From DATBGZ01 sp036557785 (GTDB taxonomy: Bacteria > Actinomycetota > Actinomycetes > Mycobacteriales > Micromonosporaceae), in assembly GCA_036557785.1 (NCBI GenBank), contig DATBGZ010000096.1, forward strand, positions 1 through 64,000: DNA of 64,000 nt, given 5' to 3'. Positions 1 through 9,186 of the stretch are shown here, piece by piece; position 1 is the first letter of the stretch; the number at the start of each line of letters is the position of its first letter. The notes beneath the pieces are model-generated. The model was not told the DNA's origin and did no database searches. It saw only the letters and a program-made list of their open reading frames with translations. Position numbers and translations under genes: made by a program.

Positions 1-1
1 C

Positions 2-1177
2 CGGCTTCGCTTCTCGACCGACTATCGCGATGTCGCCGAGTTCGGTGACGTTCACTTCATCTGCGTGGGCACCCCGCAGCGCCACGACGGCATGGGCGCC
101 GACCTGAGCCAGGTCGAGACCTCAGTCACATCCCTCGTGCCGCATCTGACCCGCAAGGCGCTCCTGGTCGGGAAGTCCACCGTCCCGGTGGGTACGGCCG
201 ACTGGGTAGAGCAGCTCGTCGGCAAGTTCGCCCCGTCGGACCTCGGCGTCGAGGTGGCCTGGAGTCCCGAGTTCCTGCAGGAGGGCTTCGCGGTCGAGGA
301 CGTTCTGCGCCCCAACCGTCTGGTCCTCGGCCTGAAGAGCGCGTGGGCGCACTCGATGCTGTTCGCGGCGCACAAGGGCGTGTTCGACCTGGCCGTGAAC
401 GAGGACCGCGAGGTCCCCGTGGTGGTCACCGACTTCGCCACCGCCGAGCTGACCAAGGTGGCCGCCAATGCCTTCCTCGCCACCAAGATCTCGTTCATCA
501 ACGCGATGGCCGAGGTATGCGAGGCCTCCGGCGCCGATGTGACCCAGCTCTCCCGGGCGATCGGGTACGACGACCGGATCGGCAAGAAGTTCCTCCGCGC
601 CGGCATCGGCTTCGGCGGTGCCTGCCTGCCCAAGGACATCCGCGCCTTCCAGGCCCGCGCACAAGAGCTCGGCGCGGGCGAGGCGCTGCGGTTCCTGCAC
701 GAGGTCGACCTGATCAACCAGCGCCGCCGCACCCGGGTGGTCCAGCTCGCGGCCGACCTGCTGGATCGTCCGTACGGGCCCGCCGGGCCGGACCTGACCG
801 GCTTCCGCATCGCGGTGCTCGGGGCCACGTTCAAGCCCGGTACCGACGACGTGCGCGACTCGCCCGCGCTGGCGGTGACCCGGAAGTTGGCGCGGGCCGG
901 TGCCCAGGTGGCGCTCTACGACCCGAAGGGCATGACCAACGCCCGCCTCGACCAACCCGACCTCGAGTTCGCCGCGAGCATGGTCGAGGCGGTCACGGAC
1001 GCCGATCTGGTCTGCGTGCTGACCGCCTGGGAGGAGTTCCGGTACGCCGACCCGCAGCAGCTCGGCAGCCTCGCCCGGGGTCGGCGCATCATCGACGGGC
1101 TCAACTGCCTCGACCAGCCACTGTGGACCGCCGCCGGCTGGGAGTATCGGGGAATGGGCCGGCCCACGCCCGCGTAA
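2..1177 (+). CDS. ugd: UDP-glucose 6-dehydrogenase, 5' end missing
   Basis: Oxidises UDP-glucose to UDP-glucuronate with two NAD+, supplying sugar acids for the envelope and glycosides. The reading frame is open from base 2, where it already encodes TDYRDVAEFGDVHFICVGTP, the conserved region after the N-terminal NAD-binding fold. The gene therefore begins upstream of the window, and the GTG at 65 is internal. The catalytic-Cys motif GFGGACLPKD is present, followed by the C-terminal UDP-binding domain with GATFKPGTDDVRDSP. The stop is TAA at 1175. The family is certain; only the start is unseen. Confidence 0.95.
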   Translation, partial: RLRFSTDYRDVAEFGDVHFICVGTPQRHDGMGADLSQVETSVTSLVPHLTRKALLVGKSTVPVGTADWVEQLVGKFAPSDLGVEVAWSPEFLQEGFAVEDVLRPNRLVLGLKSAWAHSMLFAAHKGVFDLAVNEDREVPVVVTDFATAELTKVAANAFLATKISFINAMAEVCEASGADVTQLSRAIGYDDRIGKKFLRAGIGFGGACLPKDIRAFQARAQELGAGEALRFLHEVDLINQRRRTRVVQLAADLLDRPYGPAGPDLTGFRIAVLGATFKPGTDDVRDSPALAVTRKLARAGAQVALYDPKGMTNARLDQPDLEFAASMVEAVTDADLVCVLTAWEEFRYADPQQLGSLARGRRIIDGLNCLDQPLWTAAGWEYRGMGRPTPA

Positions 1178-1234
1178 GACCAGGTAGGGCCCGGCGGGCG
1201 AGCCGAAGTAACCGCGTGGTGGCACAGTGTTGCC

Positions 1235-4200
1235 GTGGACGCCTACCCCTGTCCCGCGTGCGGGGGCGTCGCCGGGCCCGCCACGGGCTGCCGGCGGTGC
1301 GGCCGTCCTCATGATCCTCAGGCGGCGGCGCTCGCGATCCTGAACCGGCGCCTCGCCGAGCTCGACCGATCCGAGCCCGCGGGGGCGGCCGAGTGGCAGC
1401 GGCTGCAGGCCGAGGCCGAGGTGCTGCGCAGTGCCCTGCGGCGCCAACTCGCGGTGGAGGCCGCGGCGGCCCAACGTACGGACGCGCCACCCGTACGGCC
1501 GGCGGAGCCGCAACCGGTGCACTCCGAGCCCGGTCCGCAGGCGACCGAGCCGTTGCCGGCCACCACCCAGGTGCGGGCGATCGACGGGCCACCACCGCCC
1601 GACGGCCCGCGCGGGGTGCCCCGACCGCGGCGCGGCGAGGCGGGCGTGGGCCCGACCGCGTCCAGCGGTGGCCGCAACGCGATGCTCGCGCTCGGCGGTG
1701 TCCTGCTCGGGATCCCCGCCGCGGTGCTGACCGTGCTGTCGTTTCGGGCCGCGCCGCCGGGTGGCCGGGTGGCCATCATCGGGGTCGCGACCCTGGTGGC
1801 GCTGGTCGTCCCGCTCATCCTGTCCCGCCGGACCTTGACCGCGACCGCGGAGACCCTGGCCGGGCTCGGCCTGTTCGCCGTGCTGCTCGACGGGTACTTC
1901 GCCTACACCGTCGACATCTTCGATCTCGGATCGACGCCACTGACCCTCTACTCGTCCGTCCTGTGTGGACTTGTCGCGGCGATAGCGGCGGCGTACCGGC
2001 TCGCGAGTCACCTGCGCGCACCACAGTTCGCGACGTTGCTGGCCGTACAGCCCGTACTGCCGCTGCTCGCCACGTACCTGGGCGCCGGGCGCAACGGGTT
2101 CGGCCTCGTCTTCGCGGTCGTCGCCGCGCTCAACCTGGGATCGGTCGAGCTGCTCGGCCGTGACCCCAGCCGGGCGCTGCGGGCGGTGCTGCGGCTGCCG
2201 GGACTCGCGCCGGGGCCGGGCGGGCAGCCGTGGCCCCTGCGGTTGCGCGAGTTCGCCTGGGTGATGCTCGGCGCCACGCTCTGCGCCTCAGCCGGGCTCG
2301 CCTCCGCTGGGCTCCTCGCGGCCCACACGACGAGCGAGGCCTGGCGCCCGGCCGCGGTGCTGCTGCTCGCGGCCGTGGTCGGACTCGCCGCGGGGCTGCT
2401 GGCGCGCCGGCCTCCGTTCGGCCACGTCGGCGGCGGGGCGCTGGCCGTCGCCGTGATCGTCAGTCTCAGCCGGGTCGGGTCGCTGCAGTGGCCCAGCTAC
2501 GCGCTCGTGCTCTCCGCCGGGGTCGCCGCGATCGTCGCGATCGCGTGCGCCGTGCTGCCCCGCCGTGCCCGCGCCGGGCCACGCTGGGGCAGCCTGCTCG
2601 GCGCGGGACTCACCACCGCGATGGTGCTCGCCGCCGTGCTGCACACGACCGTGCAGACCGTACGGATGAGCCTCACGCCGCAGTTGTGGGACGCCGACCT
2701 GGGCGCGTTCGCCAACTCCATCGGACCACTCGACGGCATGGCCGTCCAGGTACCGGCCGCGGCCGCCCTGCTGACGGTCCTCGCCATCGCGGCGGTGCCT
2801 CGGGGCGCCCGGGTGGACGCGCTGGTCAGCGGGCTTGCCGTGGTGACCCTTGGGGTGCCCGGAACGGGCGCGGTGCCCTGGTGGGGTGCCCCGCTGCTCG
2901 CCTGCGCAACGTCCACTGTGGCCATAGCCACCGCGGTACCGGCCCGCAAGCGCGCCTCGGCGGCGGTCCGGGCCGGTGCCGCCGGCGTGCTCGGTGCGGT
3001 CGCGATCGCCACGAGCCTGGCCCGGCCCGGGCTGACCGCCGCGACCTGTGCCCTCGTCACGGTGGTCGCGCTCGCCACGGTCCTGGTCGCGGTGGCGGCG
3101 CGCCCCGGCCCGCACGCCAGCCCGGTCGCCGACTGGGTCGCCGGCGTAGGGATCTGCACCCTGCCCGCGGCGGTCGGCAGCGCCGGCCATCTCGCCGATG
3201 TGCCGGTGTCGGTGCTGATACCGCTGACGCTGCTCGCGGCCGGCATCGGCGTGGCGGCCGCGATGCTCGCCCAGGTCGCTGGCGTGGCGCGTGCGACGTC
3301 CTACCCGGGCAGCGCGACCGGGGCGACGGTCGCCGCGGCCGGCGGTGTGCTGCTCGCGCTGCGGGTGCCCGGCACCACGCCGGCCGACCTCGCGGTCGCC
3401 GCGCTGCTCGCCGCCGCGGCGGTGGTCGCGGTCACCGGACGTACGGCCGGTACGACGAGCAGGCTCGTCGATCCCACGCAACCACCGGCCGCACCGCGTC
3501 TGTGGAGTGTGGACGGTCCGGCCGTGGCGTCGGCACTGGCGACCGCGGCGGTCGTGCTCGCCCTCGCCCGCATCGGCGCGGTGCTCGTGCCCGGCATCGG
3601 GCTGGTCACCACCACGGCCATGGTGCTCGTCGTCGCGTTGGGCGTCGCGGCCCTGCCGCAGGCATGGCGGCCCGGACCGCGCCTGGGCATCATCGCGGTC
3701 GGCGCCGGTGCGGTCGCCGTCGCCGCTGGTGCCGCCCTCGTCGAAGCGGGGCACGCCGTCGTAGCCGGAACGCCGTACTGGCACGCCGACCTGGCCGCGT
3801 GGTCGCAGCGCGTCAGCGCCGACACCCCCTACGGCACCGGGGTTCCGGTCAGCCTGCTCCTCGCCGCGCTCGCGGCAGCGCTACTGTTGCCCCGGCCCGC
3901 CAACATCGACGTATTCTTCGTCCTCGTCTGCTTGGGCGCGCTCGCGGTCCCGGCGGTGATCGCCGCCCCATGGTGGAGCGCACCCCTGATCGCGGGCGGT
4001 CTCGCCGGTGTCGCCGGGACGGCGGCCGCGCTCACCCGGCCGAACGACGCCGTCGGCACGCACCAGCGCCGGCTCGGCCTCGCCGGGGTGCTCGCCGCCT
4101 ATGCCGTCGCCTCCGGCAGCCCGTTCCCGGCCGCGACCGCAGCCGTCCTGGCCGGGCTCGCCGGGCTCGGGGTGATCGTCGCCGGCATCGGCGCGATCGC

Positions 4201-5938
4201 TGCGGCTCCGCCATCGGTGCCCGGCATCGCGTGCGCCACCGCACTCGCGGCCGCCCCCGGTTCGGCGGCGTGCACCGCGGTCGCGCACGGCGCGGACCGG
4301 ATCGTCGCGCTCGGCTTCGCCGTCGGTGTCTGCGCGCTCAGCGTGGTCGCGGTCGCCGGACTGCGGATGGCACGCATCGACTGGTATGGCTATCCCGGTG
4401 CGGGGGTCGGGGCGGCGGCGCTGGGCATCACCGCGGCCGCGGCCGTACCCGACCCGGCCGGCGCGTCGATCTGGGCGGCGACGTGCGCGTTGTTCGCGAC
4501 GGTGGCAGCGGGGCACTCGCGCCGGCCTCCCATCGATGCCGATGACGAGCCATCCGCGCATCGTGTGGTCGTGCTGACGCTGGCGGCCGCAGCCATCCCC
4601 GCGGGCCTGTTCGCCGCGGCGGTGAGCACACCGGCGTGGGTCACCGCTCTCGTCGGTCCCTTTCGGACACTCCAGCACGTCTGGGGCGGCTACGCACCGC
4701 TGACCGGGCCGCGAGAGGCGGCGACCGCGCTCGTGACGCTGCTGGTGCTCGCACCGACCAGCGGTGGCATCGCGCTGATCCTCGGCGGCCGGCGCTACCT
4801 GCTCGCCGCCCTGCTCCCGCCGCTGGCGGCCGCGGCGGTCGTCCTGCCGTACGCGTTCGCCGCGCCGAGGGTGGCCGTGCCCTGGGTCGCGCTGTCCGTC
4901 GCGCTCGCCACCGGCCTCGGCGCGGCCCTGCACCGGTCGGTCCAGCGCACGGAGGCGAGCTGGCTGCACGCGACCGCGGGTCTGGTCTGCGCGGTCACCG
5001 GAGCGGCCGGGTTCGCGGACAGCCTCGCCACCCGCGGCACGACCCTGGCGGCGCTCGGGGCCCTCGCCGCCGGCGCGCTCACCGCGGCGCTGGCCGGCCG
5101 CGACCCGCTCGCCCGAGCCGTGGCCTGGTGCGTCTTCGCCACCGCCGGGCTCGCCTTGCCGCCCACGGCGTTCGCCGCCGCCGGCGGCCAGACGCACTCC
5201 GCGGTCTTCGGCATGTTCGGCGTCTGCGGGGTGCTCGTGGGGTTCGGGCTGCTGCTGTCCCGCTGCCCCACCCGCCGGGCCGACGCGACGGTCGCGGAGG
5301 TCATGGCCCTGCTCGGCGCGGCGATCGGCCTGGGCCTGTCGTTCGGATCGATCCGGTACACCTCGGCCGCCCTCACCATCTGCGGGCTGCTGCTGGGCCT
5401 CGCCGCCCTGCGTGGCGACCGGAAGGCGAGGGCGCGGGCATGGCTCGTGCGGTTCGCGCTCTGCGCCGAGCTCGCCGCGTGCTGGCTGCTCCTCTACGGC
5501 CTGCACATCGGGCTGCCGGAGGCGTACACCCTGCCGTTCGCCGCGGTGGCGCTACTCGCCGGAGCGCTCGAGCAGCGACGCTCGCCGCATCTATCGTCAT
5601 GGCTCTTCTACGGTCCCGGGCTCGGCGGTGCGTTCCTGCCGAGCCTGGCCCTGATCCTCGTGGGCCAGGACCCGCCCTGGCGCTGGGCCGGTGTCTTCCT
5701 GGCCGCGGTCACCATCGTCATCGTCGGCTCGCTGCGCGGTTGGCGGGCGCCGCTCGTCACGGGCTTCGCGATCGCGGTGGTCGTGGCGATCGTCGAGATG
5801 GTGTCGTTGCTCATCGACGGTCATATCGTTCGCGCGGTGCTCGTCGGGTGTGCCGGCGTGATCCTCATCGTCTTCGGTGCCTTCACCGAGCGGAACCTGC
5901 GCCGCAACGGGCGCCCGGCCGGCGCCAGCCCCAGCTGA
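1235..5938 (+). CDS. Giant polytopic membrane protein with N-terminal zinc ribbon (SCO7613-like)
   Basis: A 1567-residue protein starting at GTG 1235. Residues about 5-26 form a zinc ribbon (CPAC, then CRRC). A charged, probably helical segment (to about residue 75) and a Pro-rich linker (to about 150) follow. The rest is a near-continuous series of hydrophobic Ala/Val/Leu/Gly helices, probably more than 30 membrane spans. I recall this size and layout from actinobacterial proteins annotated as SCO7613 C-terminal-domain membrane proteins; their function is unknown. It lies 57 bases after ugd on the same strand, so it could be co-transcribed. No catalytic or transport motif is visible. Confidence 0.85.
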   Translation: MDAYPCPACGGVAGPATGCRRCGRPHDPQAAALAILNRRLAELDRSEPAGAAEWQRLQAEAEVLRSALRRQLAVEAAAAQRTDAPPVRPAEPQPVHSEPGPQATEPLPATTQVRAIDGPPPPDGPRGVPRPRRGEAGVGPTASSGGRNAMLALGGVLLGIPAAVLTVLSFRAAPPGGRVAIIGVATLVALVVPLILSRRTLTATAETLAGLGLFAVLLDGYFAYTVDIFDLGSTPLTLYSSVLCGLVAAIAAAYRLASHLRAPQFATLLAVQPVLPLLATYLGAGRNGFGLVFAVVAALNLGSVELLGRDPSRALRAVLRLPGLAPGPGGQPWPLRLREFAWVMLGATLCASAGLASAGLLAAHTTSEAWRPAAVLLLAAVVGLAAGLLARRPPFGHVGGGALAVAVIVSLSRVGSLQWPSYALVLSAGVAAIVAIACAVLPRRARAGPRWGSLLGAGLTTAMVLAAVLHTTVQTVRMSLTPQLWDADLGAFANSIGPLDGMAVQVPAAAALLTVLAIAAVPRGARVDALVSGLAVVTLGVPGTGAVPWWGAPLLACATSTVAIATAVPARKRASAAVRAGAAGVLGAVAIATSLARPGLTAATCALVTVVALATVLVAVAARPGPHASPVADWVAGVGICTLPAAVGSAGHLADVPVSVLIPLTLLAAGIGVAAAMLAQVAGVARATSYPGSATGATVAAAGGVLLALRVPGTTPADLAVAALLAAAAVVAVTGRTAGTTSRLVDPTQPPAAPRLWSVDGPAVASALATAAVVLALARIGAVLVPGIGLVTTTAMVLVVALGVAALPQAWRPGPRLGIIAVGAGAVAVAAGAALVEAGHAVVAGTPYWHADLAAWSQRVSADTPYGTGVPVSLLLAALAAALLLPRPANIDVFFVLVCLGALAVPAVIAAPWWSAPLIAGGLAGVAGTAAALTRPNDAVGTHQRRLGLAGVLAAYAVASGSPFPAATAAVLAGLAGLGVIVAGIGAIAAAPPSVPGIACATALAAAPGSAACTAVAHGADRIVALGFAVGVCALSVVAVAGLRMARIDWYGYPGAGVGAAALGITAAAAVPDPAGASIWAATCALFATVAAGHSRRPPIDADDEPSAHRVVVLTLAAAAIPAGLFAAAVSTPAWVTALVGPFRTLQHVWGGYAPLTGPREAATALVTLLVLAPTSGGIALILGGRRYLLAALLPPLAAAAVVLPYAFAAPRVAVPWVALSVALATGLGAALHRSVQRTEASWLHATAGLVCAVTGAAGFADSLATRGTTLAALGALAAGALTAALAGRDPLARAVAWCVFATAGLALPPTAFAAAGGQTHSAVFGMFGVCGVLVGFGLLLSRCPTRRADATVAEVMALLGAAIGLGLSFGSIRYTSAALTICGLLLGLAALRGDRKARARAWLVRFALCAELAACWLLLYGLHIGLPEAYTLPFAAVALLAGALEQRRSPHLSSWLFYGPGLGGAFLPSLALILVGQDPPWRWAGVFLAAVTIVIVGSLRGWRAPLVTGFAIAVVVAIVEMVSLLIDGHIVRAVLVGCAGVILIVFGAFTERNLRRNGRPAGASPS

Positions 5939-5957
5939 CCTGCGGTTGGACACGGTC

Positions 5958-7406
5958 CTAACCAGCTTGCTGGTCGAGCCACTTCCCACCCTCCGGTGTC
6001 TCACCGCAGCTTGCCACGAGGCCGACCCTCACATCCGCGTTCGGAGACGGTTCGGTGACCATATAGATCGCATCCAACGAGTCGACTCCATCTGATGGCC
6101 GCCCAAAGACCGTTCCGTCCGGGAGCCCTGACGGAGGCGGAGCGACGCCGAGGTACTGTTCGGCCGCGCGTTCGGCCGCGCTGCTGGACCCGCTCAAACC
6201 GACCGCCTGCGACCACTCCAACGGCCTGAACACGAAAGCCGACCAGGCACAGTTCCTCGCCAGCCTGCGGGACTCGGACCAACTGATATGCACCACGGCG
6301 TAGTTGAATTCGGGGACAGGCTGGGAACTGCGGTCCTGGTCCTGGCGTGTCCAGATGTCCAGCAACTCGGGGTCGGCGCCGACGTAATTCCTTAGTGAGA
6401 AACTGCCGGAGAAGATGGGAGGCAGGGACTCGATCCTACGGTCAGCGATGATTGCCCCTACACTGAGCAGGATGGCGGCCCCGACGAGCGAGCCAACGAG
6501 GCGCCAGTTGATCCGCCTCGCTGGCTCGTTCGAGACAATATCCGTCTGCATTGCTGGGAGCCCCATCAGCAGACGGTGGCCTGTTTGGCCGGCCTTGCTG
6601 AGGCTCCACTCATGTCCGGCATTGGCCCAGGACACACCGAACCCGGTTTGGCTAATTCTGAAACCGGTCAGAGATGTCGTCTGCCAACTGTGTGAGTAAT
6701 CTGCATACACTTGGAGCGTCTTGCATGGCCCATTCAGAAGTCCCGCGAAGGTATCCACCACGGTTCCGGCGTACATGTTCAAGTCGTGCTTAAAAGATCC
6801 GTTGCAGAGAAAGCCAGCAGCCTCGTCCTGCACCTTGAACCCAACTCCGTACTCGTTCACGTCCTGTGGATGGTTCGTGTAACCGGAGCCGAAATGGCCG
6901 CTGCACGATGTCACTGCCGGATTGTCTGAATAACTGAAACTTTGACCCTCGGGGTACTGTTCGATGGCCCCACCAGCCAGCCGCAGTCCGGCGCCATCGT
7001 ACCCACCGATGTCGCCAGACCCGTCAGAGTAGAAGTTGTCGTTCACCCAGTGGTAATAACCTGCGGCATAGTAGTGGTGGAGTTGGCTGTCATAGAACAA
7101 CGACGGCGTTGCGAACGTTGCATCGGTGTTCACTGACAGCGGTTCTGGCCCCGATGGCGCTCGACCCACTCGCATGAGGCACCACTGCTTGTCAATCGCG
7201 ACCTCGACCTGGTCCTGCGAAAGCCCCGCGGCATAAAGGGCGTTGATGTCCACACCCAACTGTTCATCGAGAGTGCCATCGGCCAGAGCCGAACTCTTAC
7301 TCGCACAGCTTGTCGGGACCGCGCCGCTGACCGCGATTGGCGCCACCGCCAGCAACGTTAACGAGGTCACGAGAGCCGACAACGAGCCGACAACTTCTTC
7401 CCGCAC
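5958..7406 (-). CDS. Orphan secreted/membrane protein, unrecognised family
   Basis: About 482 residues from GTG at 7406, preceded by a GAGGAG ribosome-binding sequence 12 bases upstream; the frame is open further upstream but without signal-like sequence. An N-terminal hydrophobic signal (SALVTSLTLLAVAPIAVSGA) leads into a Tyr/Asn/Gly-rich, Cys-containing extracellular-looking domain to about residue 300. Then comes RRINWRLVGSLVGAAILLSV, a clear membrane helix, and a C-terminal domain of about 150 residues. The two halves could once have been separate: an in-frame MGLPAMQTD lies just before the helix. Codon choice is visibly less GC-biased than in the neighbours, which suggests acquisition by transfer. 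I recognise no family. Confidence 0.7.
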   Translation of the reverse strand: MREEVVGSLSALVTSLTLLAVAPIAVSGAVPTSCASKSSALADGTLDEQLGVDINALYAAGLSQDQVEVAIDKQWCLMRVGRAPSGPEPLSVNTDATFATPSLFYDSQLHHYYAAGYYHWVNDNFYSDGSGDIGGYDGAGLRLAGGAIEQYPEGQSFSYSDNPAVTSCSGHFGSGYTNHPQDVNEYGVGFKVQDEAAGFLCNGSFKHDLNMYAGTVVDTFAGLLNGPCKTLQVYADYSHSWQTTSLTGFRISQTGFGVSWANAGHEWSLSKAGQTGHRLLMGLPAMQTDIVSNEPARRINWRLVGSLVGAAILLSVGAIIADRRIESLPPIFSGSFSLRNYVGADPELLDIWTRQDQDRSSQPVPEFNYAVVHISWSESRRLARNCAWSAFVFRPLEWSQAVGLSGSSSAAERAAEQYLGVAPPPSGLPDGTVFGRPSDGVDSLDAIYMVTEPSPNADVRVGLVASCGETPEGGKWLDQQAG

Positions 7407-7896
7407 ATCATGTCGCCCCTCCTCGAGGTTTGAACCCCTGCTCTGAAGCCCATTCGGCACTCTAGAGCCGTGACGCCGGCCTCGGGTACGAGCCGACTCG
7501 ACGGGCGGCAACCGTGTTGGTCACCGTAGCCTCGACGCACTGACCTGTCAATGCCTTGATCCGGCGCTGCGGGGTCAGCGTAATCCCGTCGCCGCGGATC
7601 GGTCGATGCCGGCTTTCGCCATCATTTGATAGATAAAGTGCTACCTATCATGCCCGCTGCCCAGGCTCGGCCACCAATTGGCCAAGTTCGACGGCGACGA
7701 GACCGGGGGCAAGGTCTTCACTGCGGACGTTGACGCTCGGGCCGCCCACAGCCAGAGCACGGCGAGCGAAGATACGTCGATGACGTATCAGCCAGCGGCT
7801 CGCCATCGGCGACGACGTGCACTGCTCCCAACTGACCAGCACGTACATCGATGTCGACGCCACTGAAGCGATAAGTTGGCCATGCGAAGTAGTCGC
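7407..7896. other. Intergenic region, 490 bp, AT-richer
   Basis: No convincing gene. Short frames on both strands (e.g. 7648-7863 minus) match no family I know. The AT-rich middle contains the palindrome listed at 7627-7650. The region separates the orphan gene from the pca cluster and could include gene remnants. Confidence 0.5.
7627..7650. promoter_or_regulatory. Operator-like inverted repeat
   Basis: TGATAGATA, six bases, TACCTATCA: 9-bp arms with one mismatch, in an AT-rich pocket within GC-rich DNA. The size and symmetry suit a dimeric repressor, but no adjacent gene start is obvious and the regulator is unknown. Confidence 0.35.
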
Positions 7897-8667
7897 TCAG
7901 TGGGTGGCGGCGCGCAGGTCCTCGGCGATGGCGGCGGCCGTCTCCAGCAACGGGGGCAGGAGCGACTCCCGCATGCTCTCCAGGCTGCGGCTCGCGTGCG
8001 CGGAGAGGTTGACCGCGGCGACGACCCGCCGCTGGCCATCCCGGATCGGCGCCGCGACCGAGCGCAGCCCCTGCTCCAGCTCCTGGTCGACGAGGGCGTA
8101 CCCGTCGCGACGGATCCGCCGCAGCTCACTGCGCAGCCGCTTGGCATCGGCGATCGTGTTCGGCGTGATGCTCTTGAGCGGCGCGGTTGCGAAGTAGCCG
8201 TCCAGCCAGTCATCGGTCTGCCCCGCGAGCAGGACCCGGCCCATCGATGTGGCGTACGCGGGGAACCGGGTGCCGACCGCGATCGCGATGCGCATGATGC
8301 GCCGCGTCGGCACGCGGGCCACGTAGACCACCTCGTCGCCGTCGAGCACCGATACCGAGGACGACTCGTGCACCCGCTCCACCAGCCGCTCCAGGTGGGG
8401 CATCGCGACCTCGGGCAGCGAGAGGCTCGACAGGTAGGCGTAGCCCAGCTCCAGGATCTTCGGTCGCAGCGCGAAGAGACGACCGTCGCTGCGCACGTAC
8501 CCCAACTCGACCAGCGTGTGCAGGAACCGCCGGGCTGAGGCTCGGTTGAGTCCGGTCGCTCGGGCCACGTCGCTGAGCGTGAGCTCCGGGTGCGTGGCAT
8601 CGAAGGCCCGGATCACGGCCAGCCCCCGGTCCAGCGACTGGACGAACTCGCCCACGGGCTCGGTCAC
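7897..8667 (-). CDS. pcaR: IclR-family regulator of aromatic catabolism (PcaR-type)
   Basis: 256 residues from GTG 8667, giving the normal IclR length; GGAGG lies 9 bases upstream. The N-terminal winged helix (about residues 10-70, with LTLSDVARATGLNRASARRFL) is followed by the IclR effector domain, including the typical CPSGMGRVLL-like segment, here ATSMGRVLLAG. It is the last gene of the pca operon, and IclR proteins of the PcaR/PobR group control such operons in response to beta-ketoadipate-pathway acids. The palindromes on the pcaI, pobA and ABC promoters are its probable sites. Two extra 77-bp units separate it from pcaC (see 8657-8823). Confidence 0.9.
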   Translation of the reverse strand: MTEPVGEFVQSLDRGLAVIRAFDATHPELTLSDVARATGLNRASARRFLHTLVELGYVRSDGRLFALRPKILELGYAYLSSLSLPEVAMPHLERLVERVHESSSVSVLDGDEVVYVARVPTRRIMRIAIAVGTRFPAYATSMGRVLLAGQTDDWLDGYFATAPLKSITPNTIADAKRLRSELRRIRRDGYALVDQELEQGLRSVAAPIRDGQRRVVAAVNLSAHASRSLESMRESLLPPLLETAAAIAEDLRAATH

Positions 8668-8823
8668 GATTGCTCGCCTCCGCGCTCGATCCGCTCCTCG
8701 CTCGCAAGCTCGCTGCGATGCTCCCTCGCTGTCGGCTCGGTCACGATTGCTCGCCTCCGCGCTCGATCCGCTCCTCGCTCGCAAGCTCGCTGCGATGCTC
8801 CCTCGCTGTCGGCTCGGTCACGA
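8657..8823. repeat. 77-bp tandem repeat between pcaC and pcaR
   Basis: Two full 77-bp units (8657-8733, 8734-8810), identical by eye, plus 13 bases of a third (8811-8823). On the minus strand each full unit supplies a GGAGG and a GTGACCGAGCC start context for the regulator. The partial copy overlaps the pcaC stop as GTGA. Because 77 is not a multiple of three, only the copy at 8667 is in frame with the IclR protein. Confidence 0.95.
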
Positions 8824-9186
8824 CTGCTCGCGCAGCGTTCGCTGGGCGATGGCGAAGGCCGAGTTGGCGGCCGGCACTCCGGCGTACACGGCGACCTGGA
8901 GCAGCACCTCCTTGATCTCATCGGCGGTGACCCCGTTGCGCAGCGCCGCGCGTACGTGCATCGCCAGCTCCTCGTCGTAGCGCAGGCTGGCGAGGATGGC
9001 GAGCGTGATGCAACTGCGGGTCCGCCGGTCCAGCCCGTCCCGGGTCCAGATCTCCCCCCAGGCGTACCGGGTGATGAAGCTCTGGAAGTCGGCCGTGAAC
9101 GAGTCGGTCCGCGCGATCGCCCGGTCCACATGCGCGTCGCCGAGCACCTCACGCCGTACGGTCATGCCCTGCTCGTCATGGGACAC
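8818..9186 (-). CDS. pcaC: 4-carboxymuconolactone decarboxylase
   Basis: 122 residues, the usual length. It decarboxylates gamma-carboxymuconolactone to beta-ketoadipate enol-lactone in the protocatechuate branch. The AhpD-like core shows RRTRSCITLAILASL and the helix AALRNGVTADEIKEVLLQVAVYAG, a close PcaC match. GTG at 9186 is chosen because GAAGGGGGTG precedes it; ATG at 9165 is an alternative. It overlaps the pcaD end by 11 bases, so translation is probably coupled. It is a separate gene here, not the PcaL fusion seen in many actinobacteria. Confidence 0.93.
   Translation of the reverse strand: MSHDEQGMTVRREVLGDAHVDRAIARTDSFTADFQSFITRYAWGEIWTRDGLDRRTRSCITLAILASLRYDEELAMHVRAALRNGVTADEIKEVLLQVAVYAGVPAANSAFAIAQRTLREQS

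Noticed and set aside
122..2011. Long minus-strand open frame across ugd and the membrane protein
   Set aside because: Arg/Gly/His-rich shadow of GC-rich plus-strand genes, with no signal, domain or ribosome-binding site; both plus-strand genes are certain.
5961..5974. ACCAGCTTGCTGGT as terminator between convergent genes
   Set aside because: Lies within the last codons of the minus-strand gene, stem of only six to seven pairs, no T-run; too weak to list.
8657..8823. CRISPR-like reading of the 77-bp repeats
   Set aside because: Units are head-to-tail without spacers, only two full copies; a tandem duplication.
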